64,000 nucleotides of DNA from Palleronia salina (GCF_900141995.1 NZ_FQZA01000002.1:379501-443500); one strand, 5' to 3'. Positions 1 to 8,802 are shown, numbered from the stretch's first letter. A program made the numbers and translations. The notes: generated by a model not told the origin, from the sequence alone.

Positions 1-810
1 CGCATGATGTTCAAGAACATGGCCATGCGGATGCAGCTGGACCAGGCGGATGCCGGGTTCAGCCCGACCCATTGGCAGGCCGATTCGCACCCGCCCGAGC
101 TGCGCCAGCGGCTGACGGTGCTGCATGACGGCATCGACACGGACGCGATCCGGCCCGACCCCGAGGTGCGGCTGACGCTCGAGGGCCATGGAAGCTGGAC
201 GCGGGATGACGAAGTCGTCACCTTCGTCAATCGCAACCTCGAGCCCTATCGCGGCTTCCACGTCTTCATGCGCATCCTGCCCGAGCTCCTGCGCCGCCGT
301 CCGAAGGCGCAGGTCATCGTGGTGGGCGAGGACGGTCTCAGCTACGGCAGCCCGCCCAAGGAAGGCGGCACCTGGAAGGACAAGATGATCGCCGAGGTGC
401 GCGGGCGGATTCCCGATGCGGACTGGGCGCGCGTGCACTTCACCGGCCGGGTCGCCCGGGGCGATTTCACCCGGCTGCTGCAGGTGGCGCGTGTGCACCT
501 GTATCTCACCTATCCGTTCGTGCTCAGCTGGTCCGCGCTCGAGGCGATGGCCTGCGAGGCGGCCATCGTCGCCAGCGACACCGCCCCCGTGCGCGAGGTC
601 ATGCGCCACGATGAGACGGCGCTGCTGGTGGATTTCTTCGACAGGGAGGGGATGGTCGATGCCATCGACCGCCTGCTGAGCGATCCCGACAAGCGCCGCG
701 CGATGGGCAAGGCCGCGCGGGCGCACGTTGTCGACAACTACGACCTGAAGCGCGCGTGCCTGCCGAGGCAGTTCGAATGGGTGGACAAGCTGGTGGCGCC
801 CCGCGACTGA
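1..810 (+). CDS. Glycosyltransferase family 4 protein, 5'-truncated by the window edge
   Basis: This is the C-terminal half of a GT-B fold, GT4-type sugar transferase, which would move a sugar from a nucleotide-sugar donor to a glycan or lipid acceptor. About 268 residues are visible. The frame is open to base 1, so the real start lies upstream and the ATG at 4 is probably internal. The fragment has the HDGIDTD stretch that begins the C-terminal Rossmann domain and a later block around SWSALEAMACEAAIVASD, which matches the donor-binding E-x7-E region of GT4 enzymes. The acceptor cannot be told from this half. Confidence 0.8.
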   Translation, partial: RMMFKNMAMRMQLDQADAGFSPTHWQADSHPPELRQRLTVLHDGIDTDAIRPDPEVRLTLEGHGSWTRDDEVVTFVNRNLEPYRGFHVFMRILPELLRRRPKAQVIVVGEDGLSYGSPPKEGGTWKDKMIAEVRGRIPDADWARVHFTGRVARGDFTRLLQVARVHLYLTYPFVLSWSALEAMACEAAIVASDTAPVREVMRHDETALLVDFFDREGMVDAIDRLLSDPDKRRAMGKAARAHVVDNYDLKRACLPRQFEWVDKLVAPRD

Positions 811-814
811 CGCG

Positions 815-1318
815 TCAGAGCGCGCCTTCCGCGATGCGTATCTGGCGGGCGCGGGTCAGGATCGCGTCCTCGATCGCGCGGGTGGTCGCGGCGTTCACCG
901 GGCCAGACCGCGTGGACAGCGCCACGTTCAGCGACCGCGCATCCAGCGCCGGGTCGGTGACGTAGACCGTGCCGCGATAGGCCGCGCCGCCGCCGGGCGG
1001 GCGCCCGTAGCCATAGACCAACACGCCCGAGAAGGGATCCGCGGTCTCGACCGGCATGAAGTCTAGGACCTGCTGCGTGGCGGCCCAGATATACTTGTTC
1101 ACCTCGACCGTGGTGTTTGGATTGTCGGCGTTGGTGAACAGGTCCCAGATCGTCTCGCGCCGTGGGCCGCCCAGCGGCGTGCTTTCGCGCTGGCGCAGGA
1201 TGCTGGCCTGGCGGTCCTGGTTGGGAATCAGGCCGTCGCGGGATTCGCGCGTGCCGCAGGCGGACAGGCTCAGCGCGGCGGCGATCAAACCGCCGATCAC
1301 GAAAAGGGATGATTTCAT
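815..1318 (-). CDS. DUF3576-type outer-membrane lipoprotein
   Basis: A 167-residue protein with a lipoprotein signal: a short basic start, a hydrophobic run and the lipobox LSAC with Cys near residue 22. The mature part contains IWDLFTN and VNKYIWAA, which I associate with the alphaproteobacterial DUF3576 family. The ATG at 1318 is preferred over the upstream ATG at 1435 because only it places the signal peptide at the N-terminus. It converges on the glycosyltransferase with four bases between the stops. The function is not known; an envelope role is inferred only from the lipobox. Confidence 0.75.
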   Translation of the reverse strand: MKSSLFVIGGLIAAALSLSACGTRESRDGLIPNQDRQASILRQRESTPLGGPRRETIWDLFTNADNPNTTVEVNKYIWAATQQVLDFMPVETADPFSGVLVYGYGRPPGGGAAYRGTVYVTDPALDARSLNVALSTRSGPVNAATTRAIEDAILTRARQIRIAEGAL

Positions 1319-1612
1319 AGTGTTCGTCCGCCCCGTCAGACCCATTTCGACCTTGCCTACCCCAGCCGCGCTGCACGGGCAAGAATCGTTGTGCGGCCGT
1401 TCATTCGCGGGCCAGGGCCGTCTTGACACATCCAATGCCTTGCGATGGCTGTAAAAAAAGTAATCGACACGTGAAACCTATGACAGGGCAATGGTGTTAT
1501 CGGTTCAGCAAGGCACATCAGAAAAAATCTGGTTGCCGAACGCTAACCGCCGCCTAGGTGGCATTCCGAAGCCGCGCTCGCGGCCTGAAACTGAAAAGAA
1601 GGGACTACTACT
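1319..1612. other. Divergent intergenic region, 294 bp
   Basis: This stretch separates the DUF3576 lipoprotein on the minus strand from the small secreted protein on the plus strand, so it should carry both promoters. A perfect TTGACA is present at 1423-1428 on the plus strand, but no convincing -10 box lies 16-18 bases downstream. A purine-rich AAGAAGGGA before the ATG at 1613 can act as its ribosome binding site. I see no ORF, repeat or hairpin worth calling here. Confidence 0.4.
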
Positions 1613-1867
1613 ATGAAACGTATTCTGACCGTCATCGCCGCATCCGCAACCCTGGCCGGTGCCACCGCGCCCGCCGCCATGGCCCAAGACGCCGAAGTCA
1701 CCATGCTGACCGGCAAGGTCTTCCGCGCCCTGCGTGACTGCGACATCGATGGCAACATGGTCGACAGCCTGACCATGGCGCAGGTCGCCGGCATCACCAT
1801 CGCGTCCGACGCCGATGACGAATCCGAGAAGTGCCAGCGCATCCGCGCCATCGCGATGGACGAGTAA
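1613..1867 (+). CDS. Small secreted protein, function unknown
   Basis: An 84-residue product. Residues 1-24 form a clear Sec signal peptide ending in AMA-QD, leaving a mature protein of about 60 acidic residues with two cysteines (in RDCDI and EKCQR) that could form one periplasmic disulfide. It has a good ribosome binding site (AAGAAGGGA) and is followed at once by a strong intrinsic terminator, so it looks like a real monocistronic gene. I do not recognise the family. The two-cysteine layout is reminiscent of small periplasmic modulators, but nothing more can be claimed. Confidence 0.7.
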   Translation: MKRILTVIAASATLAGATAPAAMAQDAEVTMLTGKVFRALRDCDIDGNMVDSLTMAQVAGITIASDADDESEKCQRIRAIAMDE

Positions 1868-1906
1868 TAACGTCCGTCTCGACGGGGCTTCGGCCCCGCT
1901 TGGACA

Positions 1907-1934
1907 AAGGCCGCCCTTCGAGGCGGCCTTTTTT
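1907..1934 (+). terminator. Intrinsic terminator after the small secreted protein gene
   Basis: A perfect 9-bp stem AAGGCCGCC / GGCGGCCTT with loop CTTCGA is followed by a T run. It ends the 84-residue secreted protein transcript and insulates it from the porin gene downstream. Confidence 0.85.
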
Positions 1935-2117
1935 CTTGCGACGTGAAGAATTCGCTCCGGGTGGGCCGCGGGACTGTGGCAGGACTGCACCAATCCGGCC
2001 ACCGTGGTTCCGGTCGCGTTCGGCATCGCTTGAATCGTGCAGGGGAAAGGCGCACTCCACCCTCGTACTCACGGGGCACAGCCCTTTGGGACCGGAAATG
2101 AGATCATGAGGGAAAGC

Positions 2118-3116
2118 ATGAAAAAGATCCTTTTTGCGACCACTGCGCTGGTTGCCTCGACGAGCTTCGCGATGGCTGACGTCGACCTGTCCGGCTCGGC
2201 CGAGATGGGTATCTTCGGTGGCGAAGGCGTCGGTGGCGTGGACATCGAAGACCAGTTCCACACGGACATCGACGTCACGTTCTCCATGTCGGGCGAAACC
2301 GACGGCGGCCTGACCTTCGGTGCGTCGATCGACATCGACGAGTCGACCAACGGCACCGCGTTCGCCAACCGCACCGGCGGCGGCGAGACCATCTTCGTGT
2401 CCGGCGCCTACGGCACCCTGACCATGGGTGAAACCGACGGCGCTCTGGACTGGGCGATGGACGAAGCCATCATCGGCTCGGCCCTGAACGACGACCACGA
2501 GCACGCCGGCTACAACGGCAACTCGCTGCTGGACAACCGCTTCACCGGCGGTGACGACCAGGTTGCGCGTTACGACTACTCGTTCGGCGGCTTCGCCGTT
2601 GGCGTGTCGGCCGAAGTGCAGAACGGCGCCGCTGGCGACGACACCTTCGGCATCGGTGCCACCTACGACGGTGAGTTCGGCGCCATCTCCTACGGCTTCG
2701 GTCTGGGCTACCAGCAGAACGACAACGGCGCCGCCGCTGACGTTTCGGCCACCGGCTTCAGCGCCTCGATGTCGATGGACAACGGCCTGTCGGCGGTCTT
2801 CAACTACACCGACTACGACAACTACATGGCCCCCGCGACCGGCCTGGGCGGCTTCGCTGCTTCCGGCGGTGTGATGGTTGACGACCACATCGGTGTGGCT
2901 GTCGGCTACGAGTTCGGCCAGTTCCTGGTTGCCGCCAACTACGGCAAGTTCGACACCGCCGCTGGCGACATGGACGGCTACGGCCTGGTTGCCAACTACG
3001 ACCTGGGCGGCGGTGCGTCGCTGCAGGCCGGCTACGGCAAGTCGGACTTCGACAACGGCGCCGCTGCTGACCAGGACCGCGACAGCTACTCGTTCGGTAT
3101 CGCGATGTCCTTCTAA
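2118..3116 (+). CDS. Rhodobacter-type outer-membrane porin
   Basis: A 332-residue beta-barrel protein that should form a general diffusion channel. Residues 1-20 are a signal peptide (MKKILFATT... cut after AMA), then alternating amphipathic strands rich in Gly, Asp and Tyr, and a C-terminal Phe (IAMSF) that is the usual Bam recognition signal. The ATG at 2118 is chosen because AGGGA lies just upstream; the in-frame ATGs at 2106 and 2037 lack that spacing and would bury the signal peptide. Codon use is strongly biased to C-ending codons, as expected for an abundant protein. The gene is monocistronic with its own terminator. Confidence 0.9.
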   Translation: MKKILFATTALVASTSFAMADVDLSGSAEMGIFGGEGVGGVDIEDQFHTDIDVTFSMSGETDGGLTFGASIDIDESTNGTAFANRTGGGETIFVSGAYGTLTMGETDGALDWAMDEAIIGSALNDDHEHAGYNGNSLLDNRFTGGDDQVARYDYSFGGFAVGVSAEVQNGAAGDDTFGIGATYDGEFGAISYGFGLGYQQNDNGAAADVSATGFSASMSMDNGLSAVFNYTDYDNYMAPATGLGGFAASGGVMVDDHIGVAVGYEFGQFLVAANYGKFDTAAGDMDGYGLVANYDLGGGASLQAGYGKSDFDNGAAADQDRDSYSFGIAMSF

Positions 3117-3142
3117 TCCCACAGGGATTGGAAACACGGATT

Positions 3143-3173
3143 GGGCAGGTCTTCGGACCTGCCCTTTTCTTTT
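3143..3173 (+). terminator. Intrinsic terminator after the porin gene
   Basis: A 9-bp stem GGGCAGGTC / GACCTGCCC closed by a TTCG tetraloop and followed by TTTTCTTTT. This is a strong factor-independent terminator, fitting a highly expressed porin. Confidence 0.9.
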
Positions 3174-3219
3174 GCGCGGGGCTATATCGGCGCGTGACCC
3201 CAACGACCGGAGACGCGCC

Positions 3220-3873
3220 ATGTCCCTGACCGATATCAAGACCCGGATCGCCAAGGCGGAAACCGATGCGGGCCGCGACCCCGGTTCGGTCCGGCTGATC
3301 GCCGTCAGCAAGGTACAGCCCGACGAACGGGTCGAGGCGGTGCTGGAGCAGGGTCACCGGTCGTTCGGCGAGAATCGCGTGCAGGAGGCGCAGGGCAAGT
3401 GGCCCGGCTTCGCCGAGCGCTACGGCGACCTGGACCTGCACCTGATCGGTCCGCTGCAATCCAACAAGACCCGCGCGGCGATGGAGCTGTTCGGAACGAT
3501 CCAGACGCTCGACCGTCCCAAGCTCGCCCGCACCATCGCCCGCATCGCGGACGAGATCGGCCACTGCCCCGACCTGTTCGTGCAGGTGAACACCGGCGAC
3601 GAGACCCAGAAGGCAGGCGTCGCGGTCGACGACACCGACGCTTTCGTGGCCGAATGCCGGTCCCTGAGCCTGCCGGTCATCGGGCTCATGTGCATTCCGC
3701 CCATCGATACGGACCCGGCGCCGCATTTCCGCCTGTTGGCCGATCTTGCCGCACGCAACGGGCTCGACGGCCTTTCCATTGGGATGAGCGGCGATTTCGA
3801 GGCCGCCATCGCCGCCGGTGCCACCCACGTGCGCGTGGGCTCGGCCATCTTCGGCGCGCGCGTGACCGGCTAG
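3220..3873 (+). CDS. YggS/PROSC-family pyridoxal phosphate homeostasis protein
   Basis: A 217-residue single-domain TIM-barrel PLP carrier that buffers free pyridoxal phosphate in the cytosol. The PLP-lysine motif AVSKVQP is near residue 29, followed by the conserved HRSFGENRVQEA and LHLIGPLQSNKT blocks. Near the C-terminus are the phosphate-binding LSIGMSGDFEAAI and VRVGSAIFG segments. Length and motif order are complete. The ATG at 3220 follows GGAGA. The stop overlaps the convergent L,D-transpeptidase stop by four bases. Confidence 0.92.
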   Translation: MSLTDIKTRIAKAETDAGRDPGSVRLIAVSKVQPDERVEAVLEQGHRSFGENRVQEAQGKWPGFAERYGDLDLHLIGPLQSNKTRAAMELFGTIQTLDRPKLARTIARIADEIGHCPDLFVQVNTGDETQKAGVAVDDTDAFVAECRSLSLPVIGLMCIPPIDTDPAPHFRLLADLAARNGLDGLSIGMSGDFEAAIAAGATHVRVGSAIFGARVTG

Positions 3874-4364
3874 GGGACGATCAGCTGCGTCTGGTAGGTG
3901 ATCCGGCGGGCCATCCACAGCAGGTCTTCGGGCGCCAGTGCGACGCATCCTTCGGTCGGATAGCCGGGCCGCCGCCAGCGATGGAGGAAGATGGCAGACC
4001 CGCGTCCAGGCGCCGAGATGGGCCAGTTCCAGTCCGTGAGGATCACCAGGTCATACAGCGGGTCCGGCCGGCGCAGCGTCTCGTGCGAGAAACCATGGGG
4101 CGCGCGCACCATCTTGTTGTAGTCGGGATCGCGCGGATCGTCGGACCACAGGTCGCACGGCCCGATGGGCAGGGCCCAGTCGGTCGGCCGGGCCATGCGG
4201 TCGGGGCGATAGAGCATCCCGACGATCCGGTGAATGCCGCGGGGTGTGGCGCCGTCGCCCTCGCGCTTGCGTCCGCTTACGCCGCCGCGCCCGATCGAGC
4301 ACGGCAGGCTGCGCCCCATGAACCGCAGCCCGCGCGGCGTCAGGACCATGTCCTCGGGTCTCAT
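3870..4364 (-). CDS. YkuD-type L,D-transpeptidase family protein
   Basis: A compact 164-residue L,D-transpeptidase domain. The catalytic signature is visible as His128 in FLHRWRR and Cys140 in YPTEGCVAL (HX12-(T)xGC). There is no signal peptide or LysM domain, so either the real protein is very short and exported by another route, or it acts on murein fragments. Family members form 3-3 peptidoglycan cross-links or anchor proteins to meso-DAP. It starts inside the end of ribA (ATGA overlap), so the two genes are transcribed and probably translated together. Confidence 0.82.
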   Translation of the reverse strand: MRPEDMVLTPRGLRFMGRSLPCSIGRGGVSGRKREGDGATPRGIHRIVGMLYRPDRMARPTDWALPIGPCDLWSDDPRDPDYNKMVRAPHGFSHETLRRPDPLYDLVILTDWNWPISAPGRGSAIFLHRWRRPGYPTEGCVALAPEDLLWMARRITYQTQLIVP

Positions 4365-5440
4365 TCCAGGTGCCCCGAGCGTTCATGCTTCACCCGCAGG
4401 TAGTCGCGGTTGAAATCGCCTTCGCCGACCCAGAGCGGCACACGCTCGACCACCTCGATCCCCTCGGCGTCGAAGGCGGCCAGCTTGCGCGGGTTGTTCG
4501 TCATCAGCTTGATCCGACCGATTCGCATCTGCCGCAGAATCTGGCCGCCCAGCCCGAAATTCCGTTCATCGTCGTCGAAACCAAGCCGGTGGTTCGCCTC
4601 GACGGTGTCGAAACCCTGGTCCTGGAGGGAATAGGCGCGCATCTTGTTGGCCAGCCCGATGCCGCGCCCCTCCTGGTTCAGGTACAGCAGGACGCCACCA
4701 CCCGCCTGTGCCATCTGCCGCAGCGCCGCGTTCAACTGCGGGCCGCAATCGCATTTGAGCGAGCCGAGCACGTCGCCGGTGAAACAGGCCGAATGCAGCC
4801 GCGTCAGCACCGGCGCGGACCTGTCCGGTTTTCCCACGACGACGGCATAGTGCTCGTCGCCCAGGCCATCGGGGCGGAAGATCTGCAGGGCGCTGTTCAC
4901 CTCGGCCGCGATGGGCAGGCGGGCGGAGACCACATGCGCGAGCGTCGTCTGCGACACGGCCGCCATGTCGGACAGCGAGATGCGCAGGACGCCCTCGGGC
5001 ACGGACTCCACCGGCGCGACGATGGCGGCGGGCAGCAGCTCGGCCTTGCGCAGCAGCAGAAGCGCGGCGCGCGACGGGGCCGCGTCGCCACCCCGCAGGG
5101 CAAGGAACGGACCCTTCATCGGCTGCGCCAGGTCGTTGGCCGGATCGATCACACCGCCCAGCCAAGCCCGATCGACGGCGCGCGGCAGGGACAGCCGGGC
5201 CATGTCGCCGTCATAGACGCTGATCTTCAGCGTTTCGGCCCGGCGCGCGGTGACGGCCAGGTGCGCCGCACCGGTCTCGGTCATCGCGTCCAGCCGCCCG
5301 GGGTCGGCCCGCTCGGCCGAGATCGCCAGCCAGGTGGTGTCGCCCCCGCCGATGGCGACCGCAAGCCCCAGCCGCAGGTCGGACACCGCGCGGGCCAGGC
5401 GTTCGGCGCGGTCGGGCAGGAAGGGAGAGGGTGAGACCAT
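4361..5440 (-). CDS. ribA: GTP cyclohydrolase II with a degenerate RibB-like N-terminal domain
   Basis: A 359-residue protein for the first step of riboflavin synthesis, opening GTP to the diaminopyrimidine product with release of formate and pyrophosphate. The C-terminal domain (about 170-359) is intact: zinc ligands Cys219, Cys230 and Cys232 in CFTGDVLGSLKCDCG, then LYLNQEGRGIGL, the DDERN catalytic region and TNNP. The N-terminal 165 residues align by eye with the DHBP synthase fold, for example ALLLLRKAELLPAAIV, but lack the acidic DDEDRENEGD active site, so RibB activity is unlikely. It is the first gene of the pair with the L,D-transpeptidase. Confidence 0.92.
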   Translation of the reverse strand: MVSPSPFLPDRAERLARAVSDLRLGLAVAIGGGDTTWLAISAERADPGRLDAMTETGAAHLAVTARRAETLKISVYDGDMARLSLPRAVDRAWLGGVIDPANDLAQPMKGPFLALRGGDAAPSRAALLLLRKAELLPAAIVAPVESVPEGVLRISLSDMAAVSQTTLAHVVSARLPIAAEVNSALQIFRPDGLGDEHYAVVVGKPDRSAPVLTRLHSACFTGDVLGSLKCDCGPQLNAALRQMAQAGGGVLLYLNQEGRGIGLANKMRAYSLQDQGFDTVEANHRLGFDDDERNFGLGGQILRQMRIGRIKLMTNNPRKLAAFDAEGIEVVERVPLWVGEGDFNRDYLRVKHERSGHLE

Positions 5441-5579
5441 GCGCTCTGCCTAGCCGCGAACCCCGGAAAAGTGAAACATATCTCGCATTTGTGACACGAC
5501 CCCGTGAGTCGGAGCACCGCAATCTTGCTAAACCGGGACCCTGCCGCCACCTCCGAAGTTGATATGCCGGAGGTATGCA

Positions 5580-6266
5580 ATGAGTGGTTTGAAAAAGCTT
5601 CTTTTGGTCGATGACGACGACGACCTGCGAGATGCGCTCAGCGAACAGCTGATGCTGACCGAGGATTTCGACGTGTTCGAGGCCGAAACCGGTGCGAATG
5701 CCATGGAGAAGGTCAAGGAAGGCCGGTTCGACCTGGTGATCCTGGACGTTGGCCTGCCTGACACCGACGGGCGTGAGCTGTGCAAGCTCATGCGCAAGCA
5801 GGGGGTGAAGTGCCCGGTTCTGATGCTGACGGGCCATGACAGCGATGCCGACACCATCCTTGGGCTGGACGCCGGCGCGAACGATTATGTCACGAAGCCG
5901 TTCAAGTTCCCCGTCCTGCTGGCCCGCATCCGCGCCCAGCTGCGCCAGCACGAGCAGTCCGAGGATGCCGTCTTCTCGCTCGGGCCCTATTCCTTCCGTC
6001 CCGCCCAGAAGGTCCTGGTGGACGAGGCCGACAAGAAGATCCGCCTGACCGAGAAGGAAACCAACATCCTGAAGTTCCTGTATCGCGCGACCGAGGGCGT
6101 GGTGGCGCGCGACGTGCTGCTGCACGAGGTCTGGGGCTACAACGCGGGCGTGACGACCCACACGCTCGAGACGCACATCTACCGGCTGCGCCAGAAGATC
6201 GAGCCCGATCCGTCGAACGCGCGGCTGCTGGTGACCGAATCGGGGGGCTATCGCCTGGCGATCTGA
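5580..6266 (+). CDS. OmpR/PhoB-family response regulator, orphan
   Basis: A 228-residue two-component regulator. The receiver domain (about 1-120) has the acidic pair Asp11-Asp12, phosphoacceptor Asp56 (VILDVGLPD), Thr84 and Lys106 (VTKPF). A winged-helix DNA-binding domain fills residues 130-228 with LTEKETNILKFLY and the HTLETHIYRLRQKIE recognition helix. GGAGGT sits five bases before the ATG at 5580, excluding the in-frame ATG at 5559. No histidine kinase is adjacent, so its partner is elsewhere. The compact form resembles essential envelope regulators of this group such as CenR, but the sequence alone does not prove that. Confidence 0.88.
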   Translation: MSGLKKLLLVDDDDDLRDALSEQLMLTEDFDVFEAETGANAMEKVKEGRFDLVILDVGLPDTDGRELCKLMRKQGVKCPVLMLTGHDSDADTILGLDAGANDYVTKPFKFPVLLARIRAQLRQHEQSEDAVFSLGPYSFRPAQKVLVDEADKKIRLTEKETNILKFLYRATEGVVARDVLLHEVWGYNAGVTTHTLETHIYRLRQKIEPDPSNARLLVTESGGYRLAI

Positions 6267-6283
6267 TCCGGCGGGCGCCGGAT

Positions 6284-6337
6284 GCGAGAGGCGCTGCCTC
6301 TCGCGCTCTCCGAGGTACTTGCGGAAAGATGAAGGGG
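6284..6337 (+). repeat. Interspersed hairpin / GGTACTT-GGAAAGATGAAG element, copy A
   Basis: A perfect 9-bp hairpin GCGAGAGGC / GCCTCTCGC (6284-6304) lies just after the response regulator stop. It is followed by CGAGGTACTTGCGGAAAGATGAAG and a run of G. The second half is nearly identical to the elements at 21570, 29550 and 33541. The hairpin may double as the terminator of the regulator gene; no T run follows it. Confidence 0.65.
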
Positions 6338-6370
6338 GGGGCGGCCGGGATTGGCTGCGCCCCTGTCGCG

Positions 6371-6877
6371 TCATTCGTCGCGGATGACCGTCGCCTGAAG
6401 ATCGGCGGAGAGGGTGACGCCCTCGTCCGACACGACCGACAGGTCGGCCTCGCCGGGACCCATGGTGGCGCGGATGTTGCCCTCGATCAGCAGGCTGTCG
6501 CCCGTCACCTCGAGCGAGTTCACCGTCAGGTCGATGGCCTCGTCCGTCGCGGTCAGGGTGTCGCCGTTGCGGGTGAGGGTGACCTCGCCGCTTTGCATCT
6601 CGCCCTGGCGGCTGGACGGGTCGGCGGTGACGGTGACGGTCAGGCTGTCGTCTTCGCCCTGGGGCCCGTCGGCGGGATAGGCGCGCAGCGTGAGCTCGAT
6701 CCCGGTATCGGTTTCGGACCAGCCGGTGGGCAGGTCTTCGCCATCGACGATGACATAGGCGACCTGCACCCCGTCGAGCGTCCCGTCGAGCGAGCCGATC
6801 GTGGTCGCGTCATCGGCGGTCTGGGCGGCGGCCGGCACCGCGAGCGCGGCCGAAAGCAGAAGGGCGGATCTGAACAT
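6371..6877 (-). CDS. Secreted beta-rich protein, function unknown
   Basis: A 168-residue product with a clean signal peptide at residues 1-18 (cut after AAA-QT). The mature part is acidic, lacks cysteine and is predicted from its alternating pattern to be mostly beta strands (SLTVTVTADPSS, DTLTATDEAIDL). I do not recognise a family. It converges on the response regulator across the interspersed element at 6284-6337. A periplasmic or secreted location is the only safe inference. Confidence 0.6.
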   Translation of the reverse strand: MFRSALLLSAALAVPAAAQTADDATTIGSLDGTLDGVQVAYVIVDGEDLPTGWSETDTGIELTLRAYPADGPQGEDDSLTVTVTADPSSRQGEMQSGEVTLTRNGDTLTATDEAIDLTVNSLEVTGDSLLIEGNIRATMGPGEADLSVVSDEGVTLSADLQATVIRDE

Positions 6878-7006
6878 GCGTTTCTCCGAGTGTTTGAACT
6901 TGGCCTGTCAACGGTCGCAGCGCGCCCCGCGTTCCCGCGATGGGCTGTCGCGCCCGGGGACGATCTGCGCTAGTCAGGCGGCCAATTGACCAGACCGGAG
7001 CCGCCG

Positions 7007-7789
7007 ATGCCCTTCACCCTTGCCACCTGGAACATCAACTCGGTCCGCCTGCGCGAAGGGCTGGTGCGCGACTTCCTGGCCGAGACGCACGTGGACGTGC
7101 TGTGCCTGCAGGAATGCAAGTCGCCGGTCGAGAAGATCCCCGATTTCGCCGACGCGGGGTTCCCCCATGTCGTGGCGCGCGGGCAGAAGGGCTACAACGG
7201 CGTGGCGATCCTGTCGCGCAGCCCGCTGGACGAGGTGGGCGCGGACGATCACGCCGGGCTGGGCCATGCCCGCCACGTGGCGGCGCGGCTGGAGAACGGG
7301 GTCACCATCCACAACTATTACGTGCCGGCTGGCGGCGACGTACCGGACCGCGAGGTGAACGAGAAATTCGGCCAGAAGCTCGATTACCTCACGGCCATGC
7401 GCGACGCGTTCCGGGCCGCGCCGCCCGCCCGGTCGATCCTGGTGGGCGACCTGAACATCGCCCCGCGCGAGGATGACGTCTGGTCCCACAAGCAGCTGCT
7501 GAAGGTGGTGTCCCACACCCCCGTCGAGGTCGACCACCTGGCCGAGACGCAGGCGGCGGGGGCCTGGGTCGACATCACCCGCGCGCATATCCCGGAGGGG
7601 CAGCTGTATTCCTGGTGGTCCTACCGGGCGAAGGACTGGGATGCCGCCGACAAGGGGCGCCGGCTGGACCATATCTGGGCGACACCCGACATCGCCGATG
7701 CGGCCCGGGACAGCCGGATCCTGCGTCACGTGCGCGGCTGGGAGAAGCCGTCGGACCACGCCCCGGTGCTGGCAACCTTCGACCTCTGA
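7007..7789 (+). CDS. xthA: Exodeoxyribonuclease III (AP endonuclease family)
   Basis: A 260-residue endonuclease/exonuclease/phosphatase-fold enzyme that cleaves DNA at abasic sites and degrades 3' ends in base excision repair. Active-site blocks are complete: ATWNINSVR near residue 10, the metal ligand Glu36 in LCLQECK, YNGVAIL, the VGDLNIAP motif, and the C-terminal LDHIWAT and PSDHAPV with the catalytic His. The ATG at 7007 gives the usual family N-terminus (MPFTLATWNIN); the in-frame ATG at 6986 would add seven unrelated residues. Confidence 0.92.
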   Translation: MPFTLATWNINSVRLREGLVRDFLAETHVDVLCLQECKSPVEKIPDFADAGFPHVVARGQKGYNGVAILSRSPLDEVGADDHAGLGHARHVAARLENGVTIHNYYVPAGGDVPDREVNEKFGQKLDYLTAMRDAFRAAPPARSILVGDLNIAPREDDVWSHKQLLKVVSHTPVEVDHLAETQAAGAWVDITRAHIPEGQLYSWWSYRAKDWDAADKGRRLDHIWATPDIADAARDSRILRHVRGWEKPSDHAPVLATFDL

Positions 7790-7849
7790 CCTTGATTTGA
7801 CGCCGGCGCCACGCCATCTAGCGGGCGAACGGACAAAGGGATGCGCACG

Positions 7850-8776
7850 ATGATCGAACTGGGACAGGGCACCGCCGCCCCCGCCGCCGCCGACCTGATC
7901 AAGGAGGGCACCGAGGCGAGCTTCATGGCCGACGTGGTCGAGGCCAGCCAGCAGGTGCCGGTGATCGTCGACTTCTGGGCCCCCTGGTGCGGCCCGTGCA
8001 AGACCCTGGGCCCGATGCTGGAAAAGGCCGTGACCGAGGCCAAGGGCGCCGTGAAAATGGTCAAGATTGACGTCGACCGCGCCCAGTCCATCGCGGCGCA
8101 GCTTCAGATCCAGTCGATCCCGACCGTCTATGCCTTCTACAAGGGGCAGCCGGTGGACGGCTTCCAGGGCGCGATCCCCCAATCCGAGATCAAGGCCTTC
8201 GTCGACCGCCTGGTCGCACAGGGCGGCGGTGCGCCCGGCGGCGAGGAAGACGGCCTGGCCGAGGCCTTGCAGACGGCCGAGGACATGCTCGCGGCCGGGC
8301 AGGCCGAGGACGCCGCGCAGGTCTTCGCCGCCATCGCGGGCGAGGCGCCCGACCGCGCCGCCGCCCATGCGGGCCTGGTGCGCGCCCACATCGCCATGGG
8401 CGACCTGGAACAGGCCGAGGCCATACTGAACGGCGTCGATGCGTCGATCAGCCACGCGCCCGAGCTCGAGGCCGCCCACGCCCAGCTGCAACTGGCGCGA
8501 CAGGCCGCCGATGCCGGCCCCGTGGACGATCTGCGCGCCCGGGTCGAGGCCGACCCCGACGACCACCAGGCCCGGATCGACCTGGCCAAGGCCCTGCACG
8601 CCACGGGCAACACCGAGGAGGCGGTCGACCAGCTGCTCGAATCCTTCCGCCGCGACCGCGAGTGGAATGACGGCGCGGCCCGTGCGCAGCTGTTCACCCT
8701 GTTCGACGCCTTGCCGCCGCAGGACCCGGTTGCGCTGAAGGGTCGCCGAAGATTGTCGTCGATGATCTTTGCTTGA
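7850..8776 (+). CDS. Thioredoxin-TPR protein of the CnoX/YbbN family
   Basis: A 308-residue fusion of a thioredoxin domain (about 20-120) and a tetratricopeptide-like helical region (about 135-305). The active site WCGPC (Cys47, Cys50) is intact, unlike E. coli YbbN/CnoX, so disulfide reduction should be possible in addition to chaperone holdase activity. AAAGGG abuts the ATG at 7841 but sits nine bases before the ATG at 7850, so the latter is preferred. It belongs to a run with exonuclease III, a LON-like protein and Trm112, all on the same strand. Cytosolic: no signal peptide. Confidence 0.88.
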   Translation: MIELGQGTAAPAAADLIKEGTEASFMADVVEASQQVPVIVDFWAPWCGPCKTLGPMLEKAVTEAKGAVKMVKIDVDRAQSIAAQLQIQSIPTVYAFYKGQPVDGFQGAIPQSEIKAFVDRLVAQGGGAPGGEEDGLAEALQTAEDMLAAGQAEDAAQVFAAIAGEAPDRAAAHAGLVRAHIAMGDLEQAEAILNGVDASISHAPELEAAHAQLQLARQAADAGPVDDLRARVEADPDDHQARIDLAKALHATGNTEEAVDQLLESFRRDREWNDGAARAQLFTLFDALPPQDPVALKGRRRLSSMIFA

Positions 8777-8802
8777 GTGTCTGCCAGCCTAGGTAGCAGG
8801 GC

